From assembly GCA_949317995.1 (NCBI GenBank), contig OX439050.1, positions 5,494,771-5,558,770 on the forward strand: 64,000 bases of DNA, read 5' to 3'. The stretch's first letter is position 1. Each line of letters opens with the position of its first letter. The notes under the pieces are model-generated. The model searched no databases. It saw only the letters and a program-made list of their open reading frames with translations, and had not been told where the DNA came from. Source of the stretch: Acholoe squamosa. Taxonomy: Eukaryota > Annelida > Polychaeta > Phyllodocida > Polynoidae. Positions 30,257 to 42,070 of this stretch are shown here, piece after piece. The position numbers and the translations under genes were made by a program.

Positions 30257-30600
30257 TGTAGTGGTTCGGGTTATGTTGGGTGGCTCTTAGGCTCTTAGGC
30301 CCGCTTAACACTAGAAGCAAAACACAACACGAGTTGAGCAAGGTAGTACAGAAGGGAACACCCAGAGTGACCTTTATTCAGAAGGTACAAGGTAGCGCCT
30401 AACCTGGACGGAGTCCAGGTCTCTTCTGCCAATCGTCCGGCTTCTTAGTAGAAGCTGGGCGCCATGCATGGTGCTGCCCCCTCACGGAACGACTAGGCTG
30501 CAGAGGTGACACCTAACCGATCCGGAAGGAACTGGGAACATACGAGCACACTGCTCGGATGATCCACAATAATAAATACAAGGTGATACCGGCCCCTACA
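30257..30600 (-). mobile_element. solo LTR with AGTG target duplication
   Basis: This 344-bp block starts TGTAGTGGTTCGGGTT and ends CCGGCCCCTACA. It is flanked by AGTG at 30253-30256 and at 30601-30604. It aligns with the block at 3599-3963 and shares its ends with the LTR at 54002-54371. The sense strand is taken as minus by analogy with that provirus. Confidence 0.85.
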
Positions 30601-30604
30601 AGTG

Positions 30605-31260
30605 TAATGATCGGATGACACCAGTTCTTTTAGGATAGGAAGCACAAAGATTTAGTCAGTCCTATTATACATTTAAGTTGAATACCTGCATTGATTTGAG
30701 GAAATTCCTTGTAGTTGAAATAGGCGCACACCATCTCTGATTCAACACACTGTCTCTCATCAAACACTGAAGCCATACTGACATGTCAGTCACCAATGAA
30801 ATCTCTGATTGAATCTGCCTGATCCACAACCAGGAGTGTCATATAAAGATTCTAGATCCATACCCACTGATTCCACCATTTTGAATTTTGCTGGTTCTTC
30901 TAACAGTGGCAAAACTTACTGATAAGACATGTTTCTTGTCCTTGGATAACAACCAGTTCCACAGACAAGCTGGTTTCATGTTATCAGCTTTTATCAGTAC
31001 ATGTCACCAGAAACTAGCTCAGTCCAAATTAGATCCTATAGTGAGAAACCCTGGCTGTGATGTCTCATACCACCACATGCACACCCCCTGATGACTTTGG
31101 CACAAATTGAACTGGTGCTCCGGTTCGATGGCAGCCACCAGACCACTGGCACATAGACTTAATGTTTATTACAGAAACATGTTATATAGATGCTAATCTG
31201 GCATGGATGTAACAAATGCAAGGGCAGAGGCGAATACACAGGAAGGTGTTTCACCACATA
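30605..31260. other. distal 3' flank of UGT-B
   Basis: No gene is seen. The segment 31067-31190 is similar to 21738-21838 downstream of UGT-A, which supports segmental duplication of the UGT unit. Confidence 0.5.
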
Positions 31261-32232
31261 ACATACGGCCCCCATATGTCACATACGGCCCCCATATGGC
31301 ACATACGGCCCCCCATATGTCACATACGGCCCTTTACCTGTTTCTATTCAAATTTCCGCATCCTAGAATCATGGATGCGGCCCTCCACATGTGGATGCAG
31401 AATTTTACCTGTTTCTGTTCGGAAATAGAAAATCCCACATACATGCCATATATATCCTTCTCAATGTGGAGGGGTAAAGGGGTACCCTGTATGTTATATA
31501 TGGGGGGAAATATGGTATGTGGGTGTATTTATGTCCGTATGTCAGCATTTGGGGGAGGCAGGGGTGGAGGCTGTTGACCCCCCCTCCAAACATGTCATTT
31601 CCTGGACTCTGTAAGTCTCTGTAAGTCATCTCCATGTCATTCCCTGACCAGGGCATGTCCCTGTGCATCATCTCCATGTCATTCCCTGATCAGGGAATGT
31701 CCCTGTGTGTCATCTCCATGTCATTCCCTGCTCTGCGTATGTCCCTACGGAGCTCTCCACATCATTCCCTGGCCAATTATTGACTCTCCAAAAAATATAA
31801 AAAAACAACATTTAGGGATTTTGATTTTTAGTAGCAAAACTAGGGAGCATGTGTCCCCTCCCTACCCCTTAAAATGTTGCTTTGTTTGGTGCTGAGCACT
31901 GCTCTTTTAGCCCCCCCAGGTATCACACCTCCCCCCTTATCTACTCCCCGTATCTTTTTACTAACATATGGCACTTTTTTTTATAACCTCCACATATGTC
32001 ACGTGACCCCACATGTGTGACGTCATTAAGGGATTTCCCATGGGGTTTCCTGGAATGTAGACTGGTATTTGTACATGTTTATCTTTGATACAGAAAAAAA
32101 ATCCGTATGTGGTATTCAAGATATGGAAATTCCATATAACATACGGACAGGACACGGCCACCTATCTGAAACACTTTTTTAAATAATATTTTCTTTTTCC
32201 ACATAAGGGCCGTATCTTATGGCCGTATGTGT
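31261..32232. mobile_element. CACATACGGCC-ended DNA element, copy A
   Basis: The left end contains repeated ACATACGGCCCCCATATG phrases, and the right end has GGCCGTATCTTATGGCCGTATGTG. The interior shares ATTTTACCTGTTTCTGTTC and TCAATGTGGAGGGGTAA with 62540-63645, and the right part recurs inverted at 40775-40925. A TGACGTCA core (CRE-like) lies at about 32018 and is kept in the 62-kb copy. The element splits the duplicated UGT-B flank. There is no transposase ORF. Confidence 0.7.
31590..31782. repeat. 42-bp tandem repeat
   Basis: Four units of CCATGTCATTCCCTG followed by a CAGGGAATGTCCCTG-like half repeat with a 42-bp period. They lie inside the CACATACGGCC element. Confidence 0.8.
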
Positions 32233-32681
32233 ATATATCTATAGCTATCCTCCATACATCCTCCAGGTATGGCTTACTATGGCTCAAATGCAGCAAGGTT
32301 TCCTTAATAGAGCCTACACAACAAACTAACTGCATGACAAGCAGGCTATTTCAATATCTTTCTTTTCTGTCTTTAGTATTGGGTTAAAAGTACTTTGCTC
32401 ATGGTAGAGAATTTTACTTTAATTCTAATGCGCATTTTTAGGTTTGAAAAGCTTTATTGCCAAGTCACCAATTGCACAATAAGTGATAAAATTAGACAAT
32501 AAATATAAATACCCATTGTTCCTAGTTTAAAGTCATTTGTTTACACATAAGGTATGGGAGATAAATATACATGTATACATGAAATGAATTCATACAATAC
32601 AAATGTAAAGAGTAATATACAACATACTATATACAAAAACAAGGCAGAGTAAAGAGATAGGGTACTATAATGCATGAACCT
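32233..32681. other. proximal 3' flank of UGT-B
   Basis: AT-rich sequence without an ORF of interest. A GGCTCAAATGCAGCA phrase near 32279 matches the UGT-A flank near 21897. Confidence 0.5.
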
Positions 32682-34542
32682 TTATTGTTGTTTCATTTTC
32701 CCCTTCCTGAGATTACAGAGGCATCTACACATACATCTAGACAACCTATACAATAAGTACAACAATGCAAGTGAAAAGCCAAGGAGGAAAACTCCCACAT
32801 CTATACCATAGAATTTGTACCATGGGTATTCAAGGGCCGGGGACAGAAGATGATTTGATCTGTATTTGATGACATGTTCAATCCAGTACACTGCTGTGTC
32901 AATTGGTGTCATTGCTCTGTCCTTGAACATGGCCGAGTAGGTGTCCATGGTCCTTTGGTAACTATGATTTGATAATATTTCCTTCACTGCTACGAGAATA
33001 TCATCAGAATCAGTATTGAAAATGTCCATATGGATACCCATGCCCTTTTTGGCCATTCTTAAAGAATTATAGGGCTGGTCAGCAAAAAGCGGTAGACCAA
33101 GCATTGGTACACCATTGTACAGGGCTTCAAACTGACCATAGGTGCCACAATGAGTTATGAACAGTTTGGTGTTTGGATGAGCTAGGAGGTCATTTTGAGG
33201 AATCCATTTTTCTGGGTACACATTGGCAGGGACATCCTCTTTGGACATATCTGGGGACCTCCAAATCACCGTTTGCTCGAGCTTCACAAATACATTGAGT
33301 AATTTCTGTTTAAGTTTCTCTGGGAAAGTATTGAAGAATGAGCCAAATGACACAATGATAACTCCATTTTTAGCACTATCCGCCAAACGCTGGAAATTGT
33401 CTGAGAGTGGATTAGGTGGTCTAGTGTTGATACCTCCTATATCTACAACATGTGGCATACGCACTAGTGGGTAATCAATGGCAATATCAGTCAATACAAG
33501 CCACATTACAGATTGCCCCTCTAAATATTTTAATGATACATAAGGCTTTTCTGGGGCATACTTTGAAACAAGACTGTTGTCTTACCCTGGGTTCTGAGAG
33601 GAAATCATTGCATCAAAAACATAGGTCATAGAAGTGTTTACAACTCTTTTCTTGAAGGTCATCTCATCTGTGTATTTCCCAGCGTTTATGTAGGGAGTGA
33701 ATGAGGGAAGAGCCGGTAATCCAGCAACTTTTGCATCAAATGCTGCTACTAAAGGCACAGTAGGAATCCCAAGTTTATAGGGTATTATACGATAGTACAT
33801 TTGGGTAAATATTCCATCTAGGATACAAAGATCAAAGCCAATTTCAGCCAAGCCTTGAATCACTTCCTTATTGTCGAGGAAAACATTGACTTCTGCCATT
33901 GTCACTTCATTTATTTCCTTCATAAACTGCATCAAGTTGAAGATACTGGTTTCTTCTATGATCGTTGACATATGCTTTGCTTTAAAAGCTTCATCATCAT
34001 TCATACAACCATGCTTAGCGTTGCTGTATACATGGACCTTAACCCCAATGTCAGCCATTTTCTTTGTGACCTTACAGTCTCTGTTCATGTAGCTATGGAT
34101 CTCATGACCTTTTGCCAGGAGCCCCTGAGCCAGCTGAAAATAAACCCAAAGAGATTTACTTCATAGTATCAATAAGTGAAACACAAATTATGATATATAA
34201 AATAAACTGATATATTAAATCAGCTGAGCTCACACTCACAGGTGTACCATAACAACAGATCTGAGTTAAAGAAATTCATTAAATCTAATTGATAAGTAAA
34301 GGTACTCTGTTTTAAAACATTGTCCAGACTTTATTATCATTTAGGTGTGTGGTAGAGTGAACTTATAATAAGGTAAAATGCATTATCAGTGAGCATACCT
34401 TTCCATGACCTTATCACGTGCCTACCTGCTCAACGTTCATGTAGTGACTGCCACTTGCAATTGGAAGAAGAAGTATTCGTGCCGTTTCACCTTGTCCTAA
34501 CAGTAGGAGGGTGAGGATGGTTGCGAAGCCAAAGGGCGCCAT
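32682..34542 (-). pseudogene. UDP-glycosyltransferase B with one nonsense codon
   Basis: It has the same architecture as UGT-A. Exon 1 (34426-34542, 39 codons) carries a signal peptide and GSHYMN. The intron spans 34134-34425 (292 bp, AG|GTAGG donor, TATTTTCAG acceptor). Exon 2 (32682-34133) is 1452 bp, exactly as long as in UGT-A and UGT-C. The UGT signature (FITHCGTYGQFEALYNGVP), transmembrane helix and KMKQQ ER-retrieval tail are present. The only break is an in-frame TAA at 33582-33584, where UGT-C has TCA (Ser), a single C-to-A difference; no frameshift occurs. It is either a very recent pseudogene, a segregating null allele or a sequencing error. The truncated product would lack the whole sugar-donor domain. 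Confidence 0.88.
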
Positions 34543-34736
34543 CTTGTACGATGGACTTCAATACTGTAAAGGTGTATCTAGAACACAGAGAAATTGGTAG
34601 AGCAAATGTTACTCTTCCCTTGAAAGTTATGCACATAGGCCTCTTATCGATAGGCCTTAGTTACATAGCAGTGAATTGTGAGTGCTTGGTCATTTTCCTG
34701 TTTCCTTTCCTACATATCTACCATATAATTCAATAT

Positions 34737-35012
34737 TGTAAAACCTGTCACACAAGCTGACATACATCTCATTATGGTAAAACCTGTCACACAAGCTGAC
34801 TTACATCTCATTATGATAAAACCTGTCACAAAAGCTGACTTACATCTCATTATGATAAAACCTGTCACACAAGCTGACTTACATCTCATTATGGTAAAAC
34901 CTGTCACACAAGCTGACTTACATCTCATTATGGTAAAACCTGTCACAAAAGCTGACTTACATCTCATTATGGTAAAACCTGTCACAAAAGCTGACCTACA
35001 TCTCATTATGAC
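34737..35012. repeat. 39-bp tandem array
   Basis: Seven units of ATGGTAAAACCTGTCACACA followed by AGCTGACTTACATCTCATT. Because 39 is a multiple of three, both strands stay open (a 13-residue peptide repeat on each), but this looks like a by-product. It lies upstream of UGT-B. Confidence 0.9.
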
Positions 35013-35321
35013 CTGTCATAAAAACACTTATACAAGCGGATACAGTAAATTTCAATACCCCTCTATCCTCAGCCCCTATTTTGAGATCAGAGTTTATTTG
35101 AATGCTATTTTTGGTGCTTAAGATTAATTTCAATACCCCTTTAATCCTGGCACCTATTCAAAACCAGCGCTTATTTTAGACCGCGCTGCCTGCTTAAAAC
35201 AAGCTACGACGGTAGTTTAGAGGGATGGAAATACTTTTGATAGCTTTCTATGTAGAGTCTTGAAAAGACATTGAAGTATGTTATTAATAGGCTTCAGCCA
35301 TGTTAATTGTGCTTATACCAC

Positions 35322-36060
35322 GATTTCTGGGTTACACAGTGCTTTTTGGTAGCTATTCCCATCCACATATCTGTCGATATTGCACACCCTGTAGGCTTTA
35401 CCATCGAATTTGGAAGGCGTGCTGTTATCCATCTAAGGCGTGCTGTTATCCATCTAAGGCGTGCTGTTATCCAGGATAACAGCATGCCTCTCCCATGTCA
35501 CATGTCACATGTCACATGTTAAAACCCACGTAAGTTTACAGGCCAGGGTAGGGATCGAACCTGTAGTTTCACATCCCAAATCCAACTCCTTATGCACTGC
35601 GCCACAAGGACTGACGAGAAATGCTCGGTTCGAACCACGTCTCGATATGATACAAAGCCGTGTGCGCTGTCGCTGTCCGCTGCCGGGCGACGAGGTGTAT
35701 TTAGTATAGAAACATAACAGCGAGACGCACTTGGAGGAGGAGACGCGGTGGTCTAGCGGTTAGCACGTTGCGCTCAGCCGTCAGAGGTACATGGATCGCG
35801 CCCCGGTCCCGGCGCATCTTTTTTCGCCGTGTGCGCTGTCGCCGTCCGCTGCCGGGCGAGGAGGTTTATTATACACAAACTTAACAGCGAGACGCGTCTT
35901 TTTTCGCCGTGTGCGCTGCTGCCATCCGCTGCCGGGAGAGGAGGAGTATGTACCGATCGTGTACAAACACTATTTTTCACCGTGTGCCGCTGCTAAGCCT
36001 ACCCGATACCGGGGCTGTCGCTGTCCGCTGCTGGGCGCCGAGGTGTATGTATGATCGTGT
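35322..36060. mobile_element. composite SINE with two divergent tRNA-like heads, copy 2
   Basis: This is homologous to 27605-28130. The minus-strand tRNA-like unit (35541-35613) has an intact box B GGTTCGATCCC and box A TGGCGCAGTGC. The plus-strand unit (35747-35805) keeps box A TGGTCTAGCGG. Downstream, a CGTGTGCGCTGTCGCTGTCC and GCTGCCGGGCGA unit is repeated about four times between 35656 and 36050, so this copy is longer than copy 1. Confidence 0.78.
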
Positions 36061-36167
36061 ACACACAATGGCTGGCATCGAGTCCCGGGGAGGGGGAATA
36101 ATTTTTGTTTTCAACTTGAATTTATTGGTATAATATTGATTATTTATTGGTTTCGTGGTATAAAATA

Positions 36168-36290
36168 AGTAGTCAATGGATAACTCATGACTTGTGTGTG
36201 TTAGCAAAGGCTAATAACACTCGGCCTACGGCCTCGTGTCATTATCCTTCACTAACACACACGCGTCATGAGTTATCCATTGATTACTTG
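36168..36290. mobile_element. 123-bp hairpin MITE
   Basis: AATGGATAACTCATGAC with TGTGTGTTAG on the left is mirrored by CTAACACACA with GTCATGAGTTATCCATT on the right. The arms are about 50 bp with few mismatches, around a CGGCCTACGGCC loop. Confidence 0.8.
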
Positions 36291-36502
36291 TTCACTATAC
36301 ATGGGTGCTCAAAATGTTCAGGATGTCACGCCATCACCTTTTAGGAAGGATGGAGCATCACTCCACTTTTTATGCATATGCCAATGTACTGGGAACCTTT
36401 GAAATTGTCAGTGTCCGTCACCTTTTTAAAACCCCTCACTTATTAAAACCTGTCCGTTACAAGCGCCATGTGCGTCACCTTTTACCCATGTATAGGCACT
36501 TA

Positions 36503-36876
36503 TAGATAGAACTAAACGACCGTGGTGTACGAGGTGGCCGATCCACCACGAGGGAGTTGTCTCCCCCGAGGGCGTTAGCCCGAGGGGGAGACAACTCCCG
36601 AGGGGTGGATCGGCCACCGAGGACACCAGGGGAGTTTAGTTCTATATTTATTTTATGTTTTTAGAGTCTTTAATTAACTGAAAATTAACAAAATCCGTTA
36701 CCGTATTGCCCCGTACGAGCGGCGGTCCGCCATTTTGAATGTTTACATGCACCCAGAACGAGGCTGCAGTGGTGGATCGGCCGCTGTGGTGGATCGGCAC
36801 ACGTTACGCCACTGGGGGTGTGCGGATCGGCCGCGCAATGCTATCTCTACGGGAAGAAGTTATTCACATAAAATAA
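36503..36876. mobile_element. hairpin-headed repeat, copy 1
   Basis: A long stem-loop (36506-36645) has outer arms ATAGAACTAAAC and GTTTAGTTCTAT and inner arms GAGGTGGCCGATCCACC and GGTGGATCGGCCACC. About 230 bp of non-palindromic sequence follows, with several GTGGATCGGC repeats. A second direct copy starts at 37089. Confidence 0.8.
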
Positions 36877-37088
36877 AGGATATTATGTAGTTACCCTATG
36901 TAGCTCTCTCAGTACCTTAGTTTGCTTTGGTCCACCTGTCAGCCTCTGCTAGGCCAGGTTTAATGGATCCTAATATAGCCCCCAGATGGTGCCAAGCAAA
37001 GTGGTGCAACCTTCCCTTCAAGTTATTGGAGGTAGATGGTGAAATCCCCTTGTATTATGATATGATCAAGGTCCAGTGGTGAAATACA

Positions 37089-37450
37089 TAGATAGAACTA
37101 AACGACCGTGGTGTACGAGGTGGCCGATCCACCACGAGGGGGGGCTAACGCCCTTGGGGGAGACCACCCCCGAGTGGTGGATCGGCCACCGAGGACACCA
37201 GGGGAGTTTAGTTCTATATTTATTTTATGTTTTTAGGGGGTTTAATTAAGGAGAAATTATCAAAATCTGGTAACGTAGTTCCCCGTACGAGCGCCGGTCC
37301 GCCATTTTGAATGTTTACATGCACCCGGAATGAGGCTGCAGTGGTGGATCGGCCGCTGTGGTGGATCGGCACACATTACGCCACTGGGGGTGTGCGGATC
37401 GGCCCTGCAATGCTATCTCTATGGGAAGAAGTTATTCACATAAAATAACT
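37089..37450. mobile_element. hairpin-headed repeat, copy 2
   Basis: This is a direct repeat of 36503-36876 with a shorter central stem (hairpin 37091-37217). The tails end identically (TTATTCACATAAAATAA). The two copies are separated by about 210 bp of unrelated sequence. Confidence 0.8.
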
Positions 37451-37590
37451 TCTGTTATATTTCCCCTTGTGGGACATGCCCATGGTGCCTCTTCAGATAA
37501 ATGTGGCAATAAAAGAAAGGACTTTGAGTTCCATAGTGATGTGTGGCCCATCCTTAGTCTGGTACATTGTGCTCTCTATCCCTTTAACAG

Positions 37591-37805
37591 CTGTTGATGC
37601 ATTAATGCATCATGCCGATTGGTCATCATGATGCACCAATGAAGTGCTGGCAAGACTGCTCCACCACTCCATTTGAGCATCATATCAACCCTTCAGGAGT
37701 TTATGTCTGAATCCTGTAGGCATGATGCTCCCATAAAGTGCTGGCGAGCAGTCTCACCAGCACATCATTGATGCATCATGACGACCAATGGGCATGATGC
37801 GCTCC
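37591..37805. mobile_element. inverted-repeat element with TGATGCATCATG termini
   Basis: The left arm (TTGATGCATTAATGCATCAT, then GATTGGTCATCATGATGC) is mirrored by the right arm (ATCATTGATGCATCATGACG, then ACCAATGGGCATGATGCGC). GTGCTGGCAAGACTGCTC also has its inverse GAGCAGTCTCACCAGCAC. A partial relative lies near 46145-46215. Confidence 0.7.
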
Positions 37806-38188
37806 TGCTTCAGTGGCCTTTAATGGGATATATGACCAGATTGCACGCTGATTTGAACATGTGAGATATACATGTGTGAGATAACGACAACTACCATAAA
37901 GTCCCTGGTATAAGCGGCACCCTCGTAGAAGCCGCACCCCTGACTTTAGGACAACCTGTAGGCTGCACCCAAGGCTTTGGAAGTTTAGTACTACTTTATA
38001 GTGCCAATAACATTGTATAAGCCACATCCCGACTTTGGGCCGATCCTATAAGCCAGGCTGTGGCTTATACGAGAGAATTTAAGGTTTATATAGACAGACA
38101 TGCATAGTAATTATTACTACTGTTCTATTGTGTACAGAAGGAACAAGGTGTGTGGGTCAGCTAACAGTGTACTCTGTCATAGACAGAT
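37806..38188. other. spacer with TAAGCCGCACC phrases
   Basis: Several TATAAGC-GCACC-like phrases in both orientations (37912-38075) suggest a further decayed palindromic repeat. No gene is seen. Confidence 0.45.
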
Positions 38189-39097
38189 TGTACACTGCAA
38201 AAATGGTGTTTAGATTTTAAACGTGTTTAGGTCTAAACACGTTTAAAATCTAAACATATAGGTCAGTTAGGTGTCTCATCGACTACACATTTAGGAAATG
38301 AACACTTTTATTCTAATTACATAAACATTTACGCTAAACATGTTTCGATGTTTAGAGTTGAAACAGTTGAATAATAGGTGTTTAGATTTAAACATCAATA
38401 TGTTTAGTAATTGGATGTTGAATCCACACCAGGTAGCAGCACTACCTTTGAATGGACTATCTGCACATAGTTATAATTAATTGTTGTGACGAATGTCCCC
38501 AAATCCCATGTTTATCATAGTTTCATTTTATTGAATGTCATGTGAATAGAAAGGGCAATAGAAAATTGACTAGATTCACCTTATGCCACCATCATTAGCA
38601 TTAAATAATCAAAGAGCTCCATGCCTGACACCTATTTGATGTTATTCTGGAATAGATAAGGCAATGCCCTTCCTGCCAAGCTGTTGTACTTTCTCAAGTC
38701 TCTCATTCTAATGCAGTGTGTAATACATGTACATGTATATAGCTGTGGCTGGCATCTTTGGAGACTTTGACAAGTAAATACCTGCTGATCCCCCCCCCCC
38801 AGTAAATGAGAAAACAAACAAAATATATCTCTTTTTTTAATGCATACATGTCTGCAAACCTTAACCCTCCATCAAATCATTTAATCATCTAAACACAAAA
38901 ATTCATAAACACCTAAACACAAAAATTCATAGATATCTAAACACAAAGTTTTAACCTAAACACCTACATTTCTAAACACTTGAGCTAACCATATTGTTTG
39001 GCTAAACATGTTTAGGAAGTTAATGTGATTACAAAAACGTTGCAAGAATATGTTTAGAATTGTGTTTAGGATCTAAATACCATTTTTGCAGTGTAGG
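38189..39097. mobile_element. TIR element beginning CACTGCAAAAATGG
   Basis: The left end CACTGCAAAAATGGTGTTTAG is mirrored at the right end (CTAAATACCATTTTTGCAGTG), and TA flanks both sides. Subterminal regions are rich in TGTTTAG (left) and CTAAACA (right), including a palindrome around 38235. No transposase is encoded, so it is probably non-autonomous. Confidence 0.8.
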
Positions 39098-40756
39098 TTA
39101 AACATACACCGACAGGAGGTACACCACATAGCTATAGATATAAGGTGTGATTCAGTGAAGGATGTTCACCAGCCTGAGGACCATTGGAATCACAAACTCA
39201 ATATTACTCAATAACACTTTATTTTATTGAAAACCCTATATCTTGGCTTACTAGAAAGGTTCATTCAAGTCACCAACTCCTAACATGTCAGATTTTATTG
39301 CCCATGGCATAAAACCATAGTTTTTACCCTCACATATGTAACATGCTCCAACAGATAGTCATAAAACCTATTAGATATCATCCTATCTACATCATATTTC
39401 ATGTTCATAATGTTATAACACATATCTTTAAGTGTAGTAAAAATCAAATCCCTGTATCAAAACCTTTTTTTATTACACCTCATTGCCAAATATGAAGATT
39501 AGCGAAAGTTGTGAACATGTAGCTTAGCATTCCTAACTTTAACCTCATACATTTAAAAATGAGTAGATCTTCATGATAATCAATCTCTATTATCTAGAGT
39601 GACCCTACTTACAATTAATGTTACCCTTTTGCAACAATATAGCATGCAGACATTCTGGTCCAGATCTGCATGGGTGTACGTTACGTACGTGAGGAATTCA
39701 AATGATTTTTCACCTGAGCAATACTTTTAAACATTAACGATCATCTGCGTCACTATTTCCTGTACATAATATGTTAGATTACCATTTCAAAGGCATATCT
39801 ACACATTTTAAGCCACTCATTTGGTCATTTCCATTGCTTTGAAAAAAATCTCACATTTTCGTAGCACTTCTCACTCTGAGGGCATGTTATGTCCTACGTA
39901 AATACAGACCAGGGTACCCCAAATACTCTTCCTTAACAAGGATATACCATCATTTAGAACCATCAAGTTCATTTTACTATGATTTTTTTGTGAAAAATTG
40001 AAAACGTTAGGTATGTAAGGATTTCAACAGAATTTTCCAAGCCGTCCCCACTGTGGCCTTACTATGCAGACTTTGGCCCTGATTTGTGTTTCAAACATTC
40101 AGTTTCTATACATCCTAAACTAGAATAGACAATAGATAAAGATTTTCTCATTCAATTAGCCTATAGACATGTAAAAGTGAACCTCACATACGTAACACTG
40201 TCTGGAGTTGAATTTTGGTTTATGAGATCTAGCTCGTATCTGCGGCAAGCCAGTACTTTTATCTAATTGCCATCAAAACCCCCCTAGGAACCCTACTTAT
40301 CAAAGTAATAAGAACAGTGAGGGTACTTTGTTATTATGGTAGTTTTAGACCTAAAAAAAGTGTTACGTACGTGAGGATGCTCACAGTTCAATATTATAAG
40401 GCATGTGTGAAAGAAAGTTGAGGTAGTGACAAAGCCAAGTGATTTTTGATAGATAGCTATGACCCAACACCAAATGAAAAATAGGTTTATGACAGTCTAG
40501 TACTGTCCAGCTTAATAATATATAGATGGGAATGATGTTTAATTGGACAAAAAGGGGCTTTTTTGGTGTATCGCCCAACTTCGAGTTCCCGTAACTTATC
40601 AAATTATAGGCCGATATACATAGATTTACCCTCTGCTTGATTCTCAAGATGTATTATATCAAATGTGACTAGAATAAGGAAGGATGGTGGTCTACACTTC
40701 TCACTGTAACTCCTCAAATCCAAAAAGTCCATAAAATAGGCCCAAACATCGCTCAG
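39098..40756. other. 1.6-kb AT-rich stretch with TTACGTACGTGAGG motifs
   Basis: I see no coding sequence. GTTACGTACGTGAGG occurs near 39677 and 40362, and the inverse CCTCACATACGTAAC near 40181, with a weaker inverse near 39333. This spacing suggests a decayed element with subterminal motifs in both orientations. Confidence 0.45.
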
Positions 40757-40774
40757 TGAATCTGCCCATATATA

Positions 40775-42070
40775 CACATACAGCCATGAGATACGGCCCT
40801 TATGTGGAAAAAGAAAATATTATTTAAAAAAGTGTTTCAGATAGGTGGCCGTGTCCTGTCCGTATGTTATAATGGAATTTCCGTATCTTGACTTCCACAT
40901 ACGGATTTTTTTTTATTGTATTAAAGGTAAACAACATTATTGTACCCATTCTTTGCAGAGAAAAGAATTTACCAAAATCAACCTAGGAGAAGTGCAGCAA
41001 ATCTGGAGCTTAATTCAAAACATCCTGGGATCACGACCCCAACGATCTTAGGAATAAATCAGCCTTATCCTATTAAGCGATCTTAAGAGTTGACAGGGTT
41101 CACATATCATAGCCAGCACTAAGATCGCATCGATCTTAGCCTCAGCCCTCCTACACTATTCCGAGAAGAACTGACTAGGCACAGGGGTAAGAGTCCCAAA
41201 ATAAAGGAATAGCTGTGGAGTCACTCTTCTTCACAAGAGTGCTTATACCATCGTTCCCCTTCCCCATATGGGCTAACAAAAAAGCACAGGGTGCAGTTGA
41301 CCCCCGTACAGTATTCAAGAGTTGTTCCCATGAATGTATGATTTATGCTTGCCTATTAGAAGCATTGTGCCCTCCCCCCAGGACAAAGAGAGAGAAGGGA
41401 AGAATTACCTTACAGTGCACTTAACGCATGAGTAGCCCTAAGAGCCCTCAAGGACACTCAGCAAACGTCCTCCCTCCCCTCTTTATGTATGCAGCAGGCT
41501 ATTCACTCTTTCGATCAGGAGTGTTCCCTGTAAGTGCTCTTGTACTCAGGTGAAACCACTATGCATTTCTTTCACTAAGATCGCAGTGATCTTAGTGGTG
41601 GAAATGGAATAGTGAAGTGATCCCAGGACTAGCTATTCTGGACAGGCCTGCAACCACTGCATTACATAGGGTAGACCAGCCAGGTCTTATGATATGTGCC
41701 TACACTAAGGTCGCTGGGCTTAGGATCCCAGGATGTTTTGAATTAAGCTCCTGGGAATTTAATTGGGTTGAATTTTGATCTAATCAAGATCGATATTCAT
41801 TATTGTAACACAGGGTACTCTGGAAATGGAAATCAGATCAATACATTTTGACCAAAATCTGATGTGCAGGATCCTTAAGTTTTCGCCCCATAAACCTTTA
41901 AAAACCTTTTTTTCTCTCTCTCAAAGATCCCCATAGATTTTAAAGGTATGGACTCATTACCTACAGACACATTCGGACGTCCATATGTCACTTTAGGATG
42001 CCACCTCATATGTGATTTACCAACATATGGATGTCCATATATGGCATACGGACGTCCATATTGGTCCTTA
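40775..42070. mobile_element. CACATACGGCC-type element, inverted copy B
   Basis: The segment 40775-40925 matches the right end of copy A in reverse orientation, including CACATACAGCCATGAGATAC and GATAGGTGGCCGTGTCCTGT. CATATG and GGACGTCCATA phrases at 41962-42070 may be the other end. The middle is occupied by another element (41003-41751). Confidence 0.55.
41003..41751. mobile_element. TIR element with CTAAGATCG subterminal repeats
   Basis: GGAGCTTAATTCAAAACATC at the left is mirrored by GATGTTTTGAATTAAGCTCC at the right, with inverted termini of about 28 bp. Motifs of the type CTAAGATCGCA and CGATCTTAG occur repeatedly near both ends (41045-41140 and 41576-41725). The interior ORF at 41215 is weak. 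It appears to be nested in the CACATACGGCC copy B. Confidence 0.75.

Noticed and set aside
34710-35121. Two opposing ORFs with 13-residue peptide repeats
   Set aside because: A 39-bp repeat keeps both strands open automatically; no start context, domain or splice context supports coding.
38200-39090. Interstitial telomere repeat
   Set aside because: TGTTTAG words do not form a regular TTAGGG array; they are subterminal motifs of a TIR element.
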